A stretch of DNA of 10,221 nt, taken from Verrucomicrobia subdivision 6 bacterium (lineage in GTDB: Bacteria > Verrucomicrobiota > Verrucomicrobiia > Methylacidiphilales > Verrucolacustridaceae). Each line of letters starts with the position of its first letter. Positions within the stretch are counted from its first letter, which is position 1. This document shows positions 1 through 6,056 of the stretch, one piece after another. The stretch covers positions 1 through 10,221 of the forward strand of contig CAMBGW010000028.1 in assembly GCA_945866245.1 (NCBI GenBank), written 5' to 3'. Both the position numbers and the translations under genes were made by a program. The notes under the pieces are model-generated. The model was not told the DNA's origin. It worked only from the letters and a program-made list of their open reading frames with translations, and did no database searches.

Positions 1-66
1 CGACTATAAACCCCCCTTTTTTGCGGGTCAAACCAGCCCATCGGCTTCCCTCGACAATCGGACCCC

Positions 67-582
67 ATGGGGCACGCTTTTCCAGTGCGTATTTTGGCTC
101 TCGACCCCTCCCTCCGCTCCACCGGTTACGCCATTCTTGAAGGCACCGCCGAAAAACCTGCTGTCCTCGCCTCCGGCACCATTAAAAATCCCGCCTCCCG
201 AACCTCCCAAGATTGCCTGATCGAAATTCACGACCGTCTATCCGAGCTTATCTCACAGCACTCTCCAACGGCTCTCGCCATTGAACTCATCATCTATGTT
301 CAAAACACCCGCACCGCCGTCATCCTCGGCGCCGCTAGAGGTGTCGCCCTCCTCGCCGCCGCCCGAGGCGGCCTCACCATCCACGAATATCCCCCGAAAC
401 TCGTCAAGAAATCCGCCACCGGAAAAGGCGCTGCAAAAAAAGAGCAGGTCGCCTTCATGACGCGTGCCCTGTTCGGTCTTCGCCACAACCCCGCCCCCGA
501 TGAAGCCGATGCCCTCGCCGTCGGCCTCACCCACCTACGTCGTGCAGCCTTTTCCTCGCGCATGATTCCGGCAATCTCCTGA
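67..582 (+). CDS. ruvC: Crossover junction endodeoxyribonuclease RuvC
   Basis: RuvC is the dimeric, Mg-dependent nuclease that cuts Holliday junctions symmetrically during recombinational repair, working with RuvAB in the cytoplasm. At 171 aa it has the family's usual length. The four acidic residues of the RNase H-like active site are visible: D13 in ILALDPS, E73 in AIELIIY, and D145 and D148 in PDEADALA. Also present are the family blocks LGAARGVAL (87-95) and VKKSATGKGAAKKEQV (113-128). One oddity is that the position matching E. coli F69, the base-stacking aromatic three residues after the second acid, is I76 here. The start is uncertain. ATG at 67 is used, but GTG at 85 would give MRILALD, closer to the normal RuvC N-terminus, and neither has a Shine-Dalgarno. 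The gene ends 1 bp before ruvA, which supports an operon. Confidence 0.95.
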   Translation: MGHAFPVRILALDPSLRSTGYAILEGTAEKPAVLASGTIKNPASRTSQDCLIEIHDRLSELISQHSPTALAIELIIYVQNTRTAVILGAARGVALLAAARGGLTIHEYPPKLVKKSATGKGAAKKEQVAFMTRALFGLRHNPAPDEADALAVGLTHLRRAAFSSRMIPAIS

Positions 583-583
583 C

Positions 584-1183
584 ATGATCGCTTTTCTTGA
601 GGGCACTCTCACCGAATCTTGGCCCACCCGCGCGGTCATCAACTGCCAAGGCATCGGATACGACCTCCTGATCCCTGTAACCACATTCGACCATCTCCCG
701 CAACCCGGGGAGAAAGTCCGACTCCTCACTCACCTCGTGGTTCGAGAGGACGCCCACACTCTTTACGGATTTTTCTCTTCGGGGGAACGCGACCTTTTTC
801 GACTTCTTCTTCACCACGTCTCCGGTGTTGGCCCTAAAACCGCCCTCTCCATCCTTGCTGGCACCACTCCTCAAGCTGTCCGAGACGCCGTTGCCTCAGG
901 CGACACCTCCTCTCTCGCGAAACTCAAGGGCCTGGGCAAAAAGACCGCCGAACGAATCGTTCTCGAACTCCGTGACAAACTCCCCGCCCTCGACTCCCTT
1001 GCCGGAGGCTCCTCCACCCACCCTCAATCCACCCCTACGATGACAGGTCACTCCCAAGACGCCCTGCTCGCTCTCCTCGCCCTCGGATACAAATCGGCCG
1101 AAGCCCAAAAAGCCCTCCAAGGCCTCGACTCCTCTCTCCCCTCAGCCCAACTAGTCCGCGAAGCCCTTCGCCGCCTCGGCTAA
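584..1183 (+). CDS. ruvA: Holliday junction branch migration protein RuvA
   Basis: RuvA binds the four-way junction as a tetramer and loads the RuvB motor for branch migration. The 199-aa length is typical. Domain I is an OB-fold (about 1-64) ending in VVREDAHTLYGF, which carries the E55/D56 acidic pin. Domain II has two helix-hairpin-helix motifs, HVSGVGPKTALSIL (about 78-91) and LKGLGKKTAERIVLEL (about 114-129). A Ser/Thr/Pro-rich linker (about 138-157) leads to the RuvB-contacting domain III (about 158-199, with DALLALLALGY). The ATG lies 1 bp after the ruvC stop and has no Shine-Dalgarno, so translation is probably coupled to ruvC. No ruvB follows: the next gene is an aminotransferase after a 117-bp gap, so the motor subunit must be encoded elsewhere. 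Confidence 0.97.
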   Translation: MIAFLEGTLTESWPTRAVINCQGIGYDLLIPVTTFDHLPQPGEKVRLLTHLVVREDAHTLYGFFSSGERDLFRLLLHHVSGVGPKTALSILAGTTPQAVRDAVASGDTSSLAKLKGLGKKTAERIVLELRDKLPALDSLAGGSSTHPQSTPTMTGHSQDALLALLALGYKSAEAQKALQGLDSSLPSAQLVREALRRLG

Positions 1184-1209
1184 TCCTCCGCCACTCACGC
1201 CTCCCGCGC

Positions 1210-1227
1210 ACCTTTTTGACAAAAGGT
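1210..1227 (+). other. Perfect 7-bp hairpin after ruvA / in aminotransferase leader
   Basis: ACCTTTT and AAAAGGT pair perfectly around a TGAC loop, 27 bases after the ruvA stop. No T-run follows on the plus strand, so it is not a classical intrinsic terminator. The loop region contains a perfect TTGACA (1216-1221), but I find no convincing -10 element 15-19 bases downstream. It could be a weak ruvCA terminator or part of the leader of the next gene. Confidence 0.35.
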
Positions 1228-1246
1228 TCGACTTCATTCCCCACTT

Positions 1247-1273
1247 CGTTATGGTTTTCGTTCCAAACCAACG
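1247..1273 (+). other. Second leader hairpin upstream of the aminotransferase
   Basis: CGTT-(AT)-GGTTT pairs with AAACC-AACG around a TCGTTCC loop, giving nine pairs with a two-base bulge. It ends 13 bases before the Shine-Dalgarno of the aminotransferase gene. It may be a structured 5' leader. No known riboswitch consensus is recognisable, so any regulatory role is inference. Confidence 0.25.
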
Positions 1274-1286
1274 ACAACCCATAGAA

Positions 1287-1291
1287 AAGGA
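1287..1291 (+). promoter_or_regulatory. Shine-Dalgarno AAGGA of the aminotransferase gene
   Basis: AAGGA lies nine bases before the ATG at 1301. It is one of the few clear ribosome-binding sites in the window and fixes the aminotransferase start. Many neighbouring genes lack one. Confidence 0.7.
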
Positions 1292-1300
1292 ATCCAACCC

Positions 1301-2464
1301 ATGCCCCTCGATACCGCCGAACGCACCCAACTCCTCACCCCTTCCGCCACTCTCGCCATTGATGCTCGCGCAAAGAGCATGAAAGCCGAAGGCCTCGATG
1401 TCGTAGGCTTCGGAGCTGGAGAACCGGACTTCGATACTCCCGAACACATCAAAGCCGCCGCCATGGGCTCTCTCGACGCTGGTTTCACCAAATACACTCC
1501 CTCCTCCGGCATTCCCGAACTTCGCGCTGCGATTTCAGAAAAGCTAAAAGCCGATAACAATCTCTCCTACGAACCCTCCCAGATCATCGTGACCTGCGGA
1601 GCCAAACACGCCTGCTTCAACGCCATCCTTGCCACGGTGAATCCCGGAGATGAAGTTCTCATTCCCGCTCCCTATTGGCTGAGCTATCCGGAAATGGTTC
1701 GCATCGCAGGCGGGGAACCGATCCTCGTTCCGACAAAAGCCGAAAATAGCTACAAGCTGACTCCCGAACTTTTCCGCGAGTACATGAGCCCGATGACCAA
1801 GCTGGTCATTCTCAACTCCCCCGGAAACCCCACAGGCTCCGTCTATTCGGAAAATGAGCTCGCCGCACTCGCCGAGGTTGCCTTGGACGAAGAGATCTAC
1901 ATCCTCTCCGACGAAATTTACGAAAAACTCGTTTATGATGATGTAAAACACTCCTCCATCGGATCTTTCAGCAAGGATCTCTATAACCTCACTCTCACCG
2001 TCAACGGATTCAGCAAACCCTACGCCATGACTGGTTGGCGCCTTGGGTACGTGGCCGCCCCCACCGGTTTGGCCAAGGTAATCGATTCGATCCAAAGCCA
2101 CTCCACCTCTCACCCCACCTCCTTCGCGCAAAAAGGTGCCCTCGCTGCCTACCGTGGACCTCAAGAGTGTGTTCAGGAAATGGTGAAGGAGTACGACAAA
2201 CGTCGTCGTCGCTTCTGCGATCTCCTCACCCTAATTCCGAAACTCTCCTTCGTGAAACCTCAAGGTGCTTTCTATATTCTCGTCGATATCTCTCGCACAG
2301 GAATGAACTCGACCGAGTTCTCCGAAAAACTACTGGAAAAAGAGCGCGTCGCTGTGGTCCCAGGCAAGGCCTTCGGACTGGACTCCACTGTCCGCGTCTC
2401 CTACGCCACCTCCATCGATCAGATCGAAGAGGGTGTCCGCAGAATCGCTAAGTTCTGCAAATAA
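1301..2464 (+). CDS. Pyridoxal phosphate-dependent aspartate aminotransferase (class I, 1-beta type)
   Basis: This fold-type I aminotransferase probably interconverts aspartate/2-oxoglutarate and oxaloacetate/glutamate; prephenate is a possible extra substrate in this subgroup. At 387 aa it has the family's length. Visible motifs are GAGEPDFDTPEH (38-49), TKYTPSSGIPELR (63-75), and PYWLSYPEM (124-132). SPGNPTG contains the cofactor-binding N176. LSDEIYE has D204 (pyridine nitrogen) and Y207. NGFSKPYAMTGWRLGY has the Schiff-base lysine K239, and VRVSYATS has R365 for the substrate alpha-carboxylate. K102 in GAKHACFN matches the Thermus aspartate aminotransferase lysine that contacts the distal carboxylate, which favours a dicarboxylic substrate. 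The start is set by AAGGA nine bases upstream. It stands alone between a 117-bp leader and an 81-bp gap. Confidence 0.93.
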   Translation: MPLDTAERTQLLTPSATLAIDARAKSMKAEGLDVVGFGAGEPDFDTPEHIKAAAMGSLDAGFTKYTPSSGIPELRAAISEKLKADNNLSYEPSQIIVTCGAKHACFNAILATVNPGDEVLIPAPYWLSYPEMVRIAGGEPILVPTKAENSYKLTPELFREYMSPMTKLVILNSPGNPTGSVYSENELAALAEVALDEEIYILSDEIYEKLVYDDVKHSSIGSFSKDLYNLTLTVNGFSKPYAMTGWRLGYVAAPTGLAKVIDSIQSHSTSHPTSFAQKGALAAYRGPQECVQEMVKEYDKRRRRFCDLLTLIPKLSFVKPQGAFYILVDISRTGMNSTEFSEKLLEKERVAVVPGKAFGLDSTVRVSYATSIDQIEEGVRRIAKFCK

Positions 2465-2532
2465 TTCCCTCAGTGGTACGCGGTTACTAAAAAAGCAGCC
2501 TCTCCCACTTGCGCTTCGGGTTTTGCCGATTT

Positions 2533-2536
2533 AAGG
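2533..2536 (+). promoter_or_regulatory. Shine-Dalgarno of the YugP-like peptidase gene
   Basis: AAGG within TTAAGGTAG sits nine bases before the ATG at 2546 and supports that start. Confidence 0.5.
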
Positions 2537-2545
2537 TAGTACCTC

Positions 2546-3247
2546 ATGAACGGACTCTTCCTTCTTACCTTTCTTGGGACCATGGCCCTCTCCCTTTGGG
2601 CCGCCGCAAAAGTCAAAATTGCCTACGCCAAGGGTAGCCAAGTCCCCGCCTCCTCAGGCTTCACCGGCGCGGAGGCGGCCTCCCGCATCCTCGATGCCGC
2701 TGGAATTCGAAATGTTCAGATCGTTGAGCAGGATGGTCTTCTCGGGGATCACTACGACCCCATGCATCGCCGGCTCGTTCTCTCGACGCAAAACTTTCAC
2801 GGCCACTCCGCTGCCGCCCTCGGCGTCGCAGCCCATGAGTGCGGGCACGCCATTCAACATAAAATCGCCTACGCCCCCTTGCAGTGGCGCATGGCCTCGG
2901 TAGGTGCCACCACCTTTGCCAGCCAGATCGTTACTTGGCTCCCTCTATTCGGTCTCTTCTCAGGCTTCGGGGGCTTCCAATCCCAAACCTACCTCACCAT
3001 TATGGTTGTCGGATGGGGCACAATCATGCTCTTCAATCTCGTTACTCTTCCAGTTGAGTTTGATGCCTCCCGACGCGCCCTTCAAATCCTCCCGAAAATG
3101 AAGTTTATCTCCCCAGGGCCCGAATCCAAAGCCGTCGAAAATGTGCTGCGCGCTGCCGCTTGGACCTATGTTGCCGCCTTCATCACCTCACTTCTCTATC
3201 TTCTCTGGCATCTGCTTCCTCTCCTCGCTGGCCGAAGAAGCGACTAA
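2546..3247 (+). CDS. Membrane zinc metallopeptidase, YugP family (Zn_peptidase_2)
   Basis: This 233-aa membrane protein matches the neutral zinc peptidase family represented by Bacillus YugP (Pfam Zn_peptidase_2), whose substrates are unknown. The zinc site is HECGH (H97, E98, H101) inside GVAAHECGHAIQH, with a likely third ligand, E171, in LPVEFDASRRAL. The family block DHYDPMHRRLVLS (68-80) precedes it. Hydrophobic segments at about 3-20, 123-140, 149-168 and 205-228 predict an N-terminal anchor and three further membrane spans, with the catalytic helix between the first and second. The ATG is supported by AAGG nine bases upstream. Its gene neighbours give no functional clue. The assignment to the family is secure; the physiological role is not known. 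Confidence 0.9.
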   Translation: MNGLFLLTFLGTMALSLWAAAKVKIAYAKGSQVPASSGFTGAEAASRILDAAGIRNVQIVEQDGLLGDHYDPMHRRLVLSTQNFHGHSAAALGVAAHECGHAIQHKIAYAPLQWRMASVGATTFASQIVTWLPLFGLFSGFGGFQSQTYLTIMVVGWGTIMLFNLVTLPVEFDASRRALQILPKMKFISPGPESKAVENVLRAAAWTYVAAFITSLLYLLWHLLPLLAGRRSD

Positions 3248-3273
3248 GCCCCACTCCATTGCCCCACGCCAAC

Positions 3274-3300
3274 AACCTGCAACACAACCGGTTGTAGGTT
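3274..3300 (+). repeat. Nested inverted repeat between the YugP-like and TPR genes
   Basis: AACCTGCAAC (3274-3283) pairs with GTTGTAGGTT (3291-3300), with one G-T pair, around a seven-base loop. A perfect 12-bp palindrome, ACAACCGGTTGT (3284-3295), overlaps it. The structure begins 27 bases after the peptidase stop and lacks a T-run. It could be an unusual terminator. Alternatively the AACCGGTT core fits the AAnCGnTT centre of LacI-family operators and could be a protein-binding site about 70 bases upstream of the TPR gene. Confidence 0.4.
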
Positions 3301-3367
3301 CTGCAGATTTCCCCTTGCTTATTTGGGAATAGCTTCTTATCTGTAAGACAAGACCCCACTGCTAGAT

Positions 3368-4018
3368 ATGAAGCTATTTTTATCATTTCTGACCCCACTT
3401 TTTGCATTCGTTGTTATACAGTCTGCCCTCGCCTCCGCCCCAGTTTCCGAAACCTACTCTCACCCCCTTCTGAATCAGATTTATGAGATGCACTCTTTGG
3501 CTGAATCAGGCAACAAAGATGCAACTCGCCGGCTCGTGGCTTGGCTCGAGGAACTCACCGCCGAACAGCCAGACAACGGAATCCTTCTCGTCTATCTCGG
3601 AAGCTCCTACACCCTCGCAAGTCGAGATGCCTTCATTGGCCCTGGTAAACTTCGCTACCTCATGGCAGGTCGCGACTGCATGGACCGCGCCGTTACCATC
3701 CGCCCCGACGACCCCAACGTCCGCTTCATCCGTGCCATCAATAACTATCACCTCCCTACAATGTTTAATCGGCGCAGCATCGCACGGGACGACTTCCGAA
3801 GACTTGTCGATCAACTCGCCAAAAGCCCCACCTGTCTGGATACCCTCACTTCCCAAGCCGTTTACTACTATGCCGGTCTCTGCTTCGCCCAACTTGAGGA
3901 AGAAAAGAATGCGAGGGACTCGTTCCAAAAAGGCCTCGATCTAAAAATTACAGGCCCCCTCACCGCCAAAATCACTCAAGAGCTGGCGGAGTTGACTCCC
4001 ACCGCTGCTGGTCAGTGA
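3368..4018 (+). CDS. Secreted TPR-like protein of unknown function
   Basis: I do not recognise a specific family for this 216-aa protein. It begins with a clear Sec signal peptide: K2, a hydrophobic core at about 4-18, and an Ala-rich cleavage region (ALASA) near residues 20-24, with no lipobox cysteine. It is therefore probably periplasmic. The mature part is alpha-helical with TPR-like spacing: YLGSSYTLAS (75-84), a second helical pair around CMDRAVTIRPDDPNVRF (103-119), and YYYAGLCFAQLEEEKNARDSF (165-185). Such proteins usually act as scaffolds. The stop overlaps the GTG of the downstream phosphoribosyltransferase gene by 4 bp, so the two are co-translated despite different cell compartments. 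There is no evident Shine-Dalgarno before the ATG. The 120-bp upstream gap holds the nested inverted repeat but no promoter I would defend. Confidence 0.8.
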   Translation: MKLFLSFLTPLFAFVVIQSALASAPVSETYSHPLLNQIYEMHSLAESGNKDATRRLVAWLEELTAEQPDNGILLVYLGSSYTLASRDAFIGPGKLRYLMAGRDCMDRAVTIRPDDPNVRFIRAINNYHLPTMFNRRSIARDDFRRLVDQLAKSPTCLDTLTSQAVYYYAGLCFAQLEEEKNARDSFQKGLDLKITGPLTAKITQELAELTPTAAGQ

Positions 4019-4551
4019 GTCGCCCTCCTGGGAAATCTTACCTCTCTGCCTCGCAAATCCGCCTTCGCGTCCGCACACTCGCTGCCTCCATTTGCCGCAC
4101 TTATCGCAATCGTCCTCTCACTATCGTGGCTCTGCTCAAAGGGAGCGTCTTTTTTGTTGTCGATCTCCTGCGCCATCTCGACTCTGATACCGAGGTAGAA
4201 TTCTGGAATGTCTCCAGTTATGAAGGCACCCGTTCAACAGGAAAAATCCGCGGCCTTGAGCACTGTCGAGGAAACCTCCACGGCAGAGATGTTCTTCTCA
4301 TCGATGATATTCTCGACTCCGGCCTGACCCTAGACCGAACCCGTTCACACGCCAAAAAACTTGGGGCTCGCACAGTGCAAATCTGCGTCTTGCTCAGTAA
4401 ACAAAGAAAGCGCGCCCGGAACGTCCGAGCCCGCTGGATCGGTTTCAAAATTAAGGACGAATTTGTTGTCGGCTACGGCCTCGACCTTGATCAACGCTAT
4501 CGCGCTCTCCCCTCCATCCGCACCCTACCCTCAAGCCCATCCTCCACCTGA
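4015..4551 (+). CDS. hpt: Hypoxanthine(-guanine) phosphoribosyltransferase
   Basis: The enzyme converts hypoxanthine (and guanine) plus PRPP to IMP/GMP in purine salvage, in the cytoplasm. It is 178 aa, close to the bacterial family length. The PRPP-binding loop VLLIDDILDSGLTL (93-106) contains the D97/D98 pair and the likely catalytic base D101. The pyrophosphate-contacting loop is LLKGSVFFV (40-48). The family's C-terminal block is WIGFKIKDEFVVGYGLD (141-157) followed by the conserved YRALPSI. The start is a GTG whose GTGA overlaps the stop of the TPR gene, implying translational coupling; the first family-typical residues (about 9 onward) agree with it. Guanine use cannot be settled from sequence. 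The gene is convergent with a cytosine deaminase 42 bp away. Confidence 0.9.
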   Translation: MSRPPGKSYLSASQIRLRVRTLAASICRTYRNRPLTIVALLKGSVFFVVDLLRHLDSDTEVEFWNVSSYEGTRSTGKIRGLEHCRGNLHGRDVLLIDDILDSGLTLDRTRSHAKKLGARTVQICVLLSKQRKRARNVRARWIGFKIKDEFVVGYGLDLDQRYRALPSIRTLPSSPSST

Positions 4552-4555
4552 AGGA

Positions 4556-4575
4556 GTTGGCTCGACGGAGCTAAC
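4556..4575. terminator. Possible stem-loop between convergent genes
   Basis: GTTGGCTC pairs with GAGCTAAC (eight pairs including one G-T) around a GACG loop, in the 42-bp gap between the convergent phosphoribosyltransferase and cytosine deaminase genes. The position suits a bidirectional transcription stop, but there is no T-run on either side, so it is only a candidate. Confidence 0.35.
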
Positions 4576-4593
4576 GAGACGATCCGAAATCAA

Positions 4594-5043
4594 CTATTCC
4601 GCAATATCCTCATTCCATAACTCCGGTTTGGCTTGGATAAAATCTCCCATCATCTTCACTAACGCAGCTTGATTCAGAATTACCACCTCCACTCCATGGG
4701 ATCGCAAAAATTCAGGCGCCCCAGGAAAATTGACCGCCTCACCCACCACCACTCTCGGAATCTTAAACTGCACAATCGTCCCAGAGCACATGTAGCAGGG
4801 GCATAAGGTCGAATAAATAACCGTGTCCAAGTAACTCTTTTGCCTCCCTGCATTCATCAAACAGTCCATCTCCCCGTGCAAAATCGCGCTCCCTTTTTGC
4901 ACCCGCTGATTGTGCCCCCGCCCGATAATTTTCTCCCCCCGAACTAAGATTGATCCAATCGGTATTCCACCCTCCGCCAGCCCTTTTCGCGCCTCCGCCT
5001 CCGCCTCCTTCATAAACTGCTCATCGAAATCCGAGTTTTTCAT
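4594..5043 (-). CDS. Cytosine deaminase, yeast Fcy1-like (CDA fold)
   Basis: This 149-aa zinc enzyme most likely hydrolyses cytosine to uracil. The zinc site is H56-G-E58 plus C83 and C86 in CPCYMC, the cytidine-deaminase fold signature. It resembles yeast cytosine deaminase along its whole length: EGGIPIG near the N-terminus, GRGHNQRVQKGSAILHGE (41-58, with N45 aligning to yeast N51), IPRVVVGEAVNF (95-106), and the C-terminal WNEDIAE, where D146 aligns with the yeast D155 that contacts the cytosine amino group. This pattern separates it from tRNA adenosine deaminases (usually HAE) and guanine deaminases. It is unrelated to E. coli CodA. The ATG overlaps the stop of the LacI-type gene (ATGA) and lacks a Shine-Dalgarno, so it is the last, translationally coupled gene of its operon. 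Confidence 0.88.
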   Translation of the reverse strand: MKNSDFDEQFMKEAEAEARKGLAEGGIPIGSILVRGEKIIGRGHNQRVQKGSAILHGEMDCLMNAGRQKSYLDTVIYSTLCPCYMCSGTIVQFKIPRVVVGEAVNFPGAPEFLRSHGVEVVILNQAALVKMMGDFIQAKPELWNEDIAE

Positions 5044-6056
5044 TGGTTAGGTTTAGCAGTGGACCCTCTCACCACTAGCTCTCCCTTCGCAAGAATCGGC
5101 TTCATCTCCCCAAGATCATCTCGGCCCTTTTTCCAAAGCTCAAAACCCAACCTTCCCAAACTAGGGAAGCGAACTGTTGTCAACGAGACCACCCCATGTC
5201 GTGCAAAATCTCCATCCCCCACCCCCACCACACTCATCCCACCGGGAACCATCATCCCCGCTCCATAACACGCCCGGATCACACCCCCCGCCAAAATATC
5301 CGTTGCACACAGAATCGCCGTCGGTCCCTCTTTTTTTCCCAAGATCTTTTTCATCTCCTTGGCCGCATCCTCAGAATCTAACCCCACCATATTCGCCCCA
5401 CCCACTAGGACCATCCCCCTCGTTTCAACACCCTCCTGCACACTCTGCAAATGGAGCGCATGACTTCGAGCCGCCGAATGACCCCCAAAATACGCCACTC
5501 GGCGATGTCCCAAGTCATAAAGATGATCCAATGCCAAATCCGCCGCTCCCCTCATATCCCGGACCACCCAACTCACTTTGCCGCTCCCTAAACCCACCCC
5601 CGCAGGATATCTCTTCAGGAAAATAATCGGACAGCTTCCACGATTCGCCACCTCCAAGGAGGCCGAGCGATGCTCCGTACTGATTCGTGGCAGGAGAAAA
5701 ATCGCCTCCGCTCCTCTTCCCATCATTGCCCGCACCTGCTCCATCTCCTCCTTACCCGTACGTGCTAACCCCACCAGGACCGCAATACCCGACTCCTGCG
5801 CCGCCTCGGCCAAGCCTCCCGAAACGAAAGAGCCCTCCTCCGAAGTCAGGTCAGGTAAAATCAATCCCACCCACCCGCTCTGCTTCACTCTTAAACTCCG
5901 AGCCGCTTCGTTGGGCCAATACCCCAACCGGTTCGCCTCTGCCTGCACCCGTGCTTTGGTGGCCACCCCAATATCCGGCGCATCCCGCAACGCTTTCGAT
6001 ACCGCCATGACCGAAAGCCCTAACCCCTCCGCTAAATCACGTAATCGTACCTTCAC
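5040..6056 (-). CDS. LacI/GalR-family transcriptional regulator
   Basis: This is a 338-aa DNA-binding regulator. The N-terminal helix-turn-helix is LRDLAEGLGLSVMAVSKAL (5-23), followed by the family's ATKARVQAEANRLGYWPNEA (32-51) and hinge helix ARSLR. A periplasmic-binding-protein-like effector domain covers about 60-330, with VGLILPDLTSEEG (63-75), LGHRRVAYFGG (about 182-192), AILCATDILAGGVI and a GMSVVGVGDGDFA block. The ligand is unknown: the domain normally binds a sugar or nucleobase-type ligand. The start is GTG, inside GTGA overlapping the EIIA stop, and gives the expected N-terminus MKVRLRDLAE. The stop overlaps the deaminase ATG. Placed between EIIA and cytosine deaminase, it may control its own operon, but no operator is demonstrable. 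Confidence 0.93.
   Translation of the reverse strand: MKVRLRDLAEGLGLSVMAVSKALRDAPDIGVATKARVQAEANRLGYWPNEAARSLRVKQSGWVGLILPDLTSEEGSFVSGGLAEAAQESGIAVLVGLARTGKEEMEQVRAMMGRGAEAIFLLPRISTEHRSASLEVANRGSCPIIFLKRYPAGVGLGSGKVSWVVRDMRGAADLALDHLYDLGHRRVAYFGGHSAARSHALHLQSVQEGVETRGMVLVGGANMVGLDSEDAAKEMKKILGKKEGPTAILCATDILAGGVIRACYGAGMMVPGGMSVVGVGDGDFARHGVVSLTTVRFPSLGRLGFELWKKGRDDLGEMKPILAKGELVVRGSTAKPNQ

Noticed and set aside
1..66. Possible upstream gene end or ruvC regulatory site
   Set aside because: A short C- and T-rich stretch with no recognisable coding motif, LexA-like box or Shine-Dalgarno; too little sequence to judge.
1216..1221. Perfect TTGACA as a promoter -35 for the aminotransferase gene
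   Set aside because: No acceptable -10 lies 15-19 bases downstream; the nearest TATGGT is 28 bases away. The hexamer spans the loop and stem of a hairpin.
1544..2164. 206-aa open frame antisense to the aminotransferase gene
   Set aside because: It is a shadow of the strongly supported plus-strand gene. Its Gly/Val/Glu-rich composition is what the complement of C-ending codons gives, and no motif is visible.
3315..3343. TTGCTT-N17-TATCTG as a promoter for the TPR gene
   Set aside because: The -10 matches only 3 of 6 bases and there is no supporting context; too weak to list as a feature.
5926..5933. Second AACCGGTT inside the LacI-type gene as an operator
   Set aside because: It encodes the conserved Asn-Arg-Leu of the DNA-binding domain on the minus strand, so coding constraint explains it.
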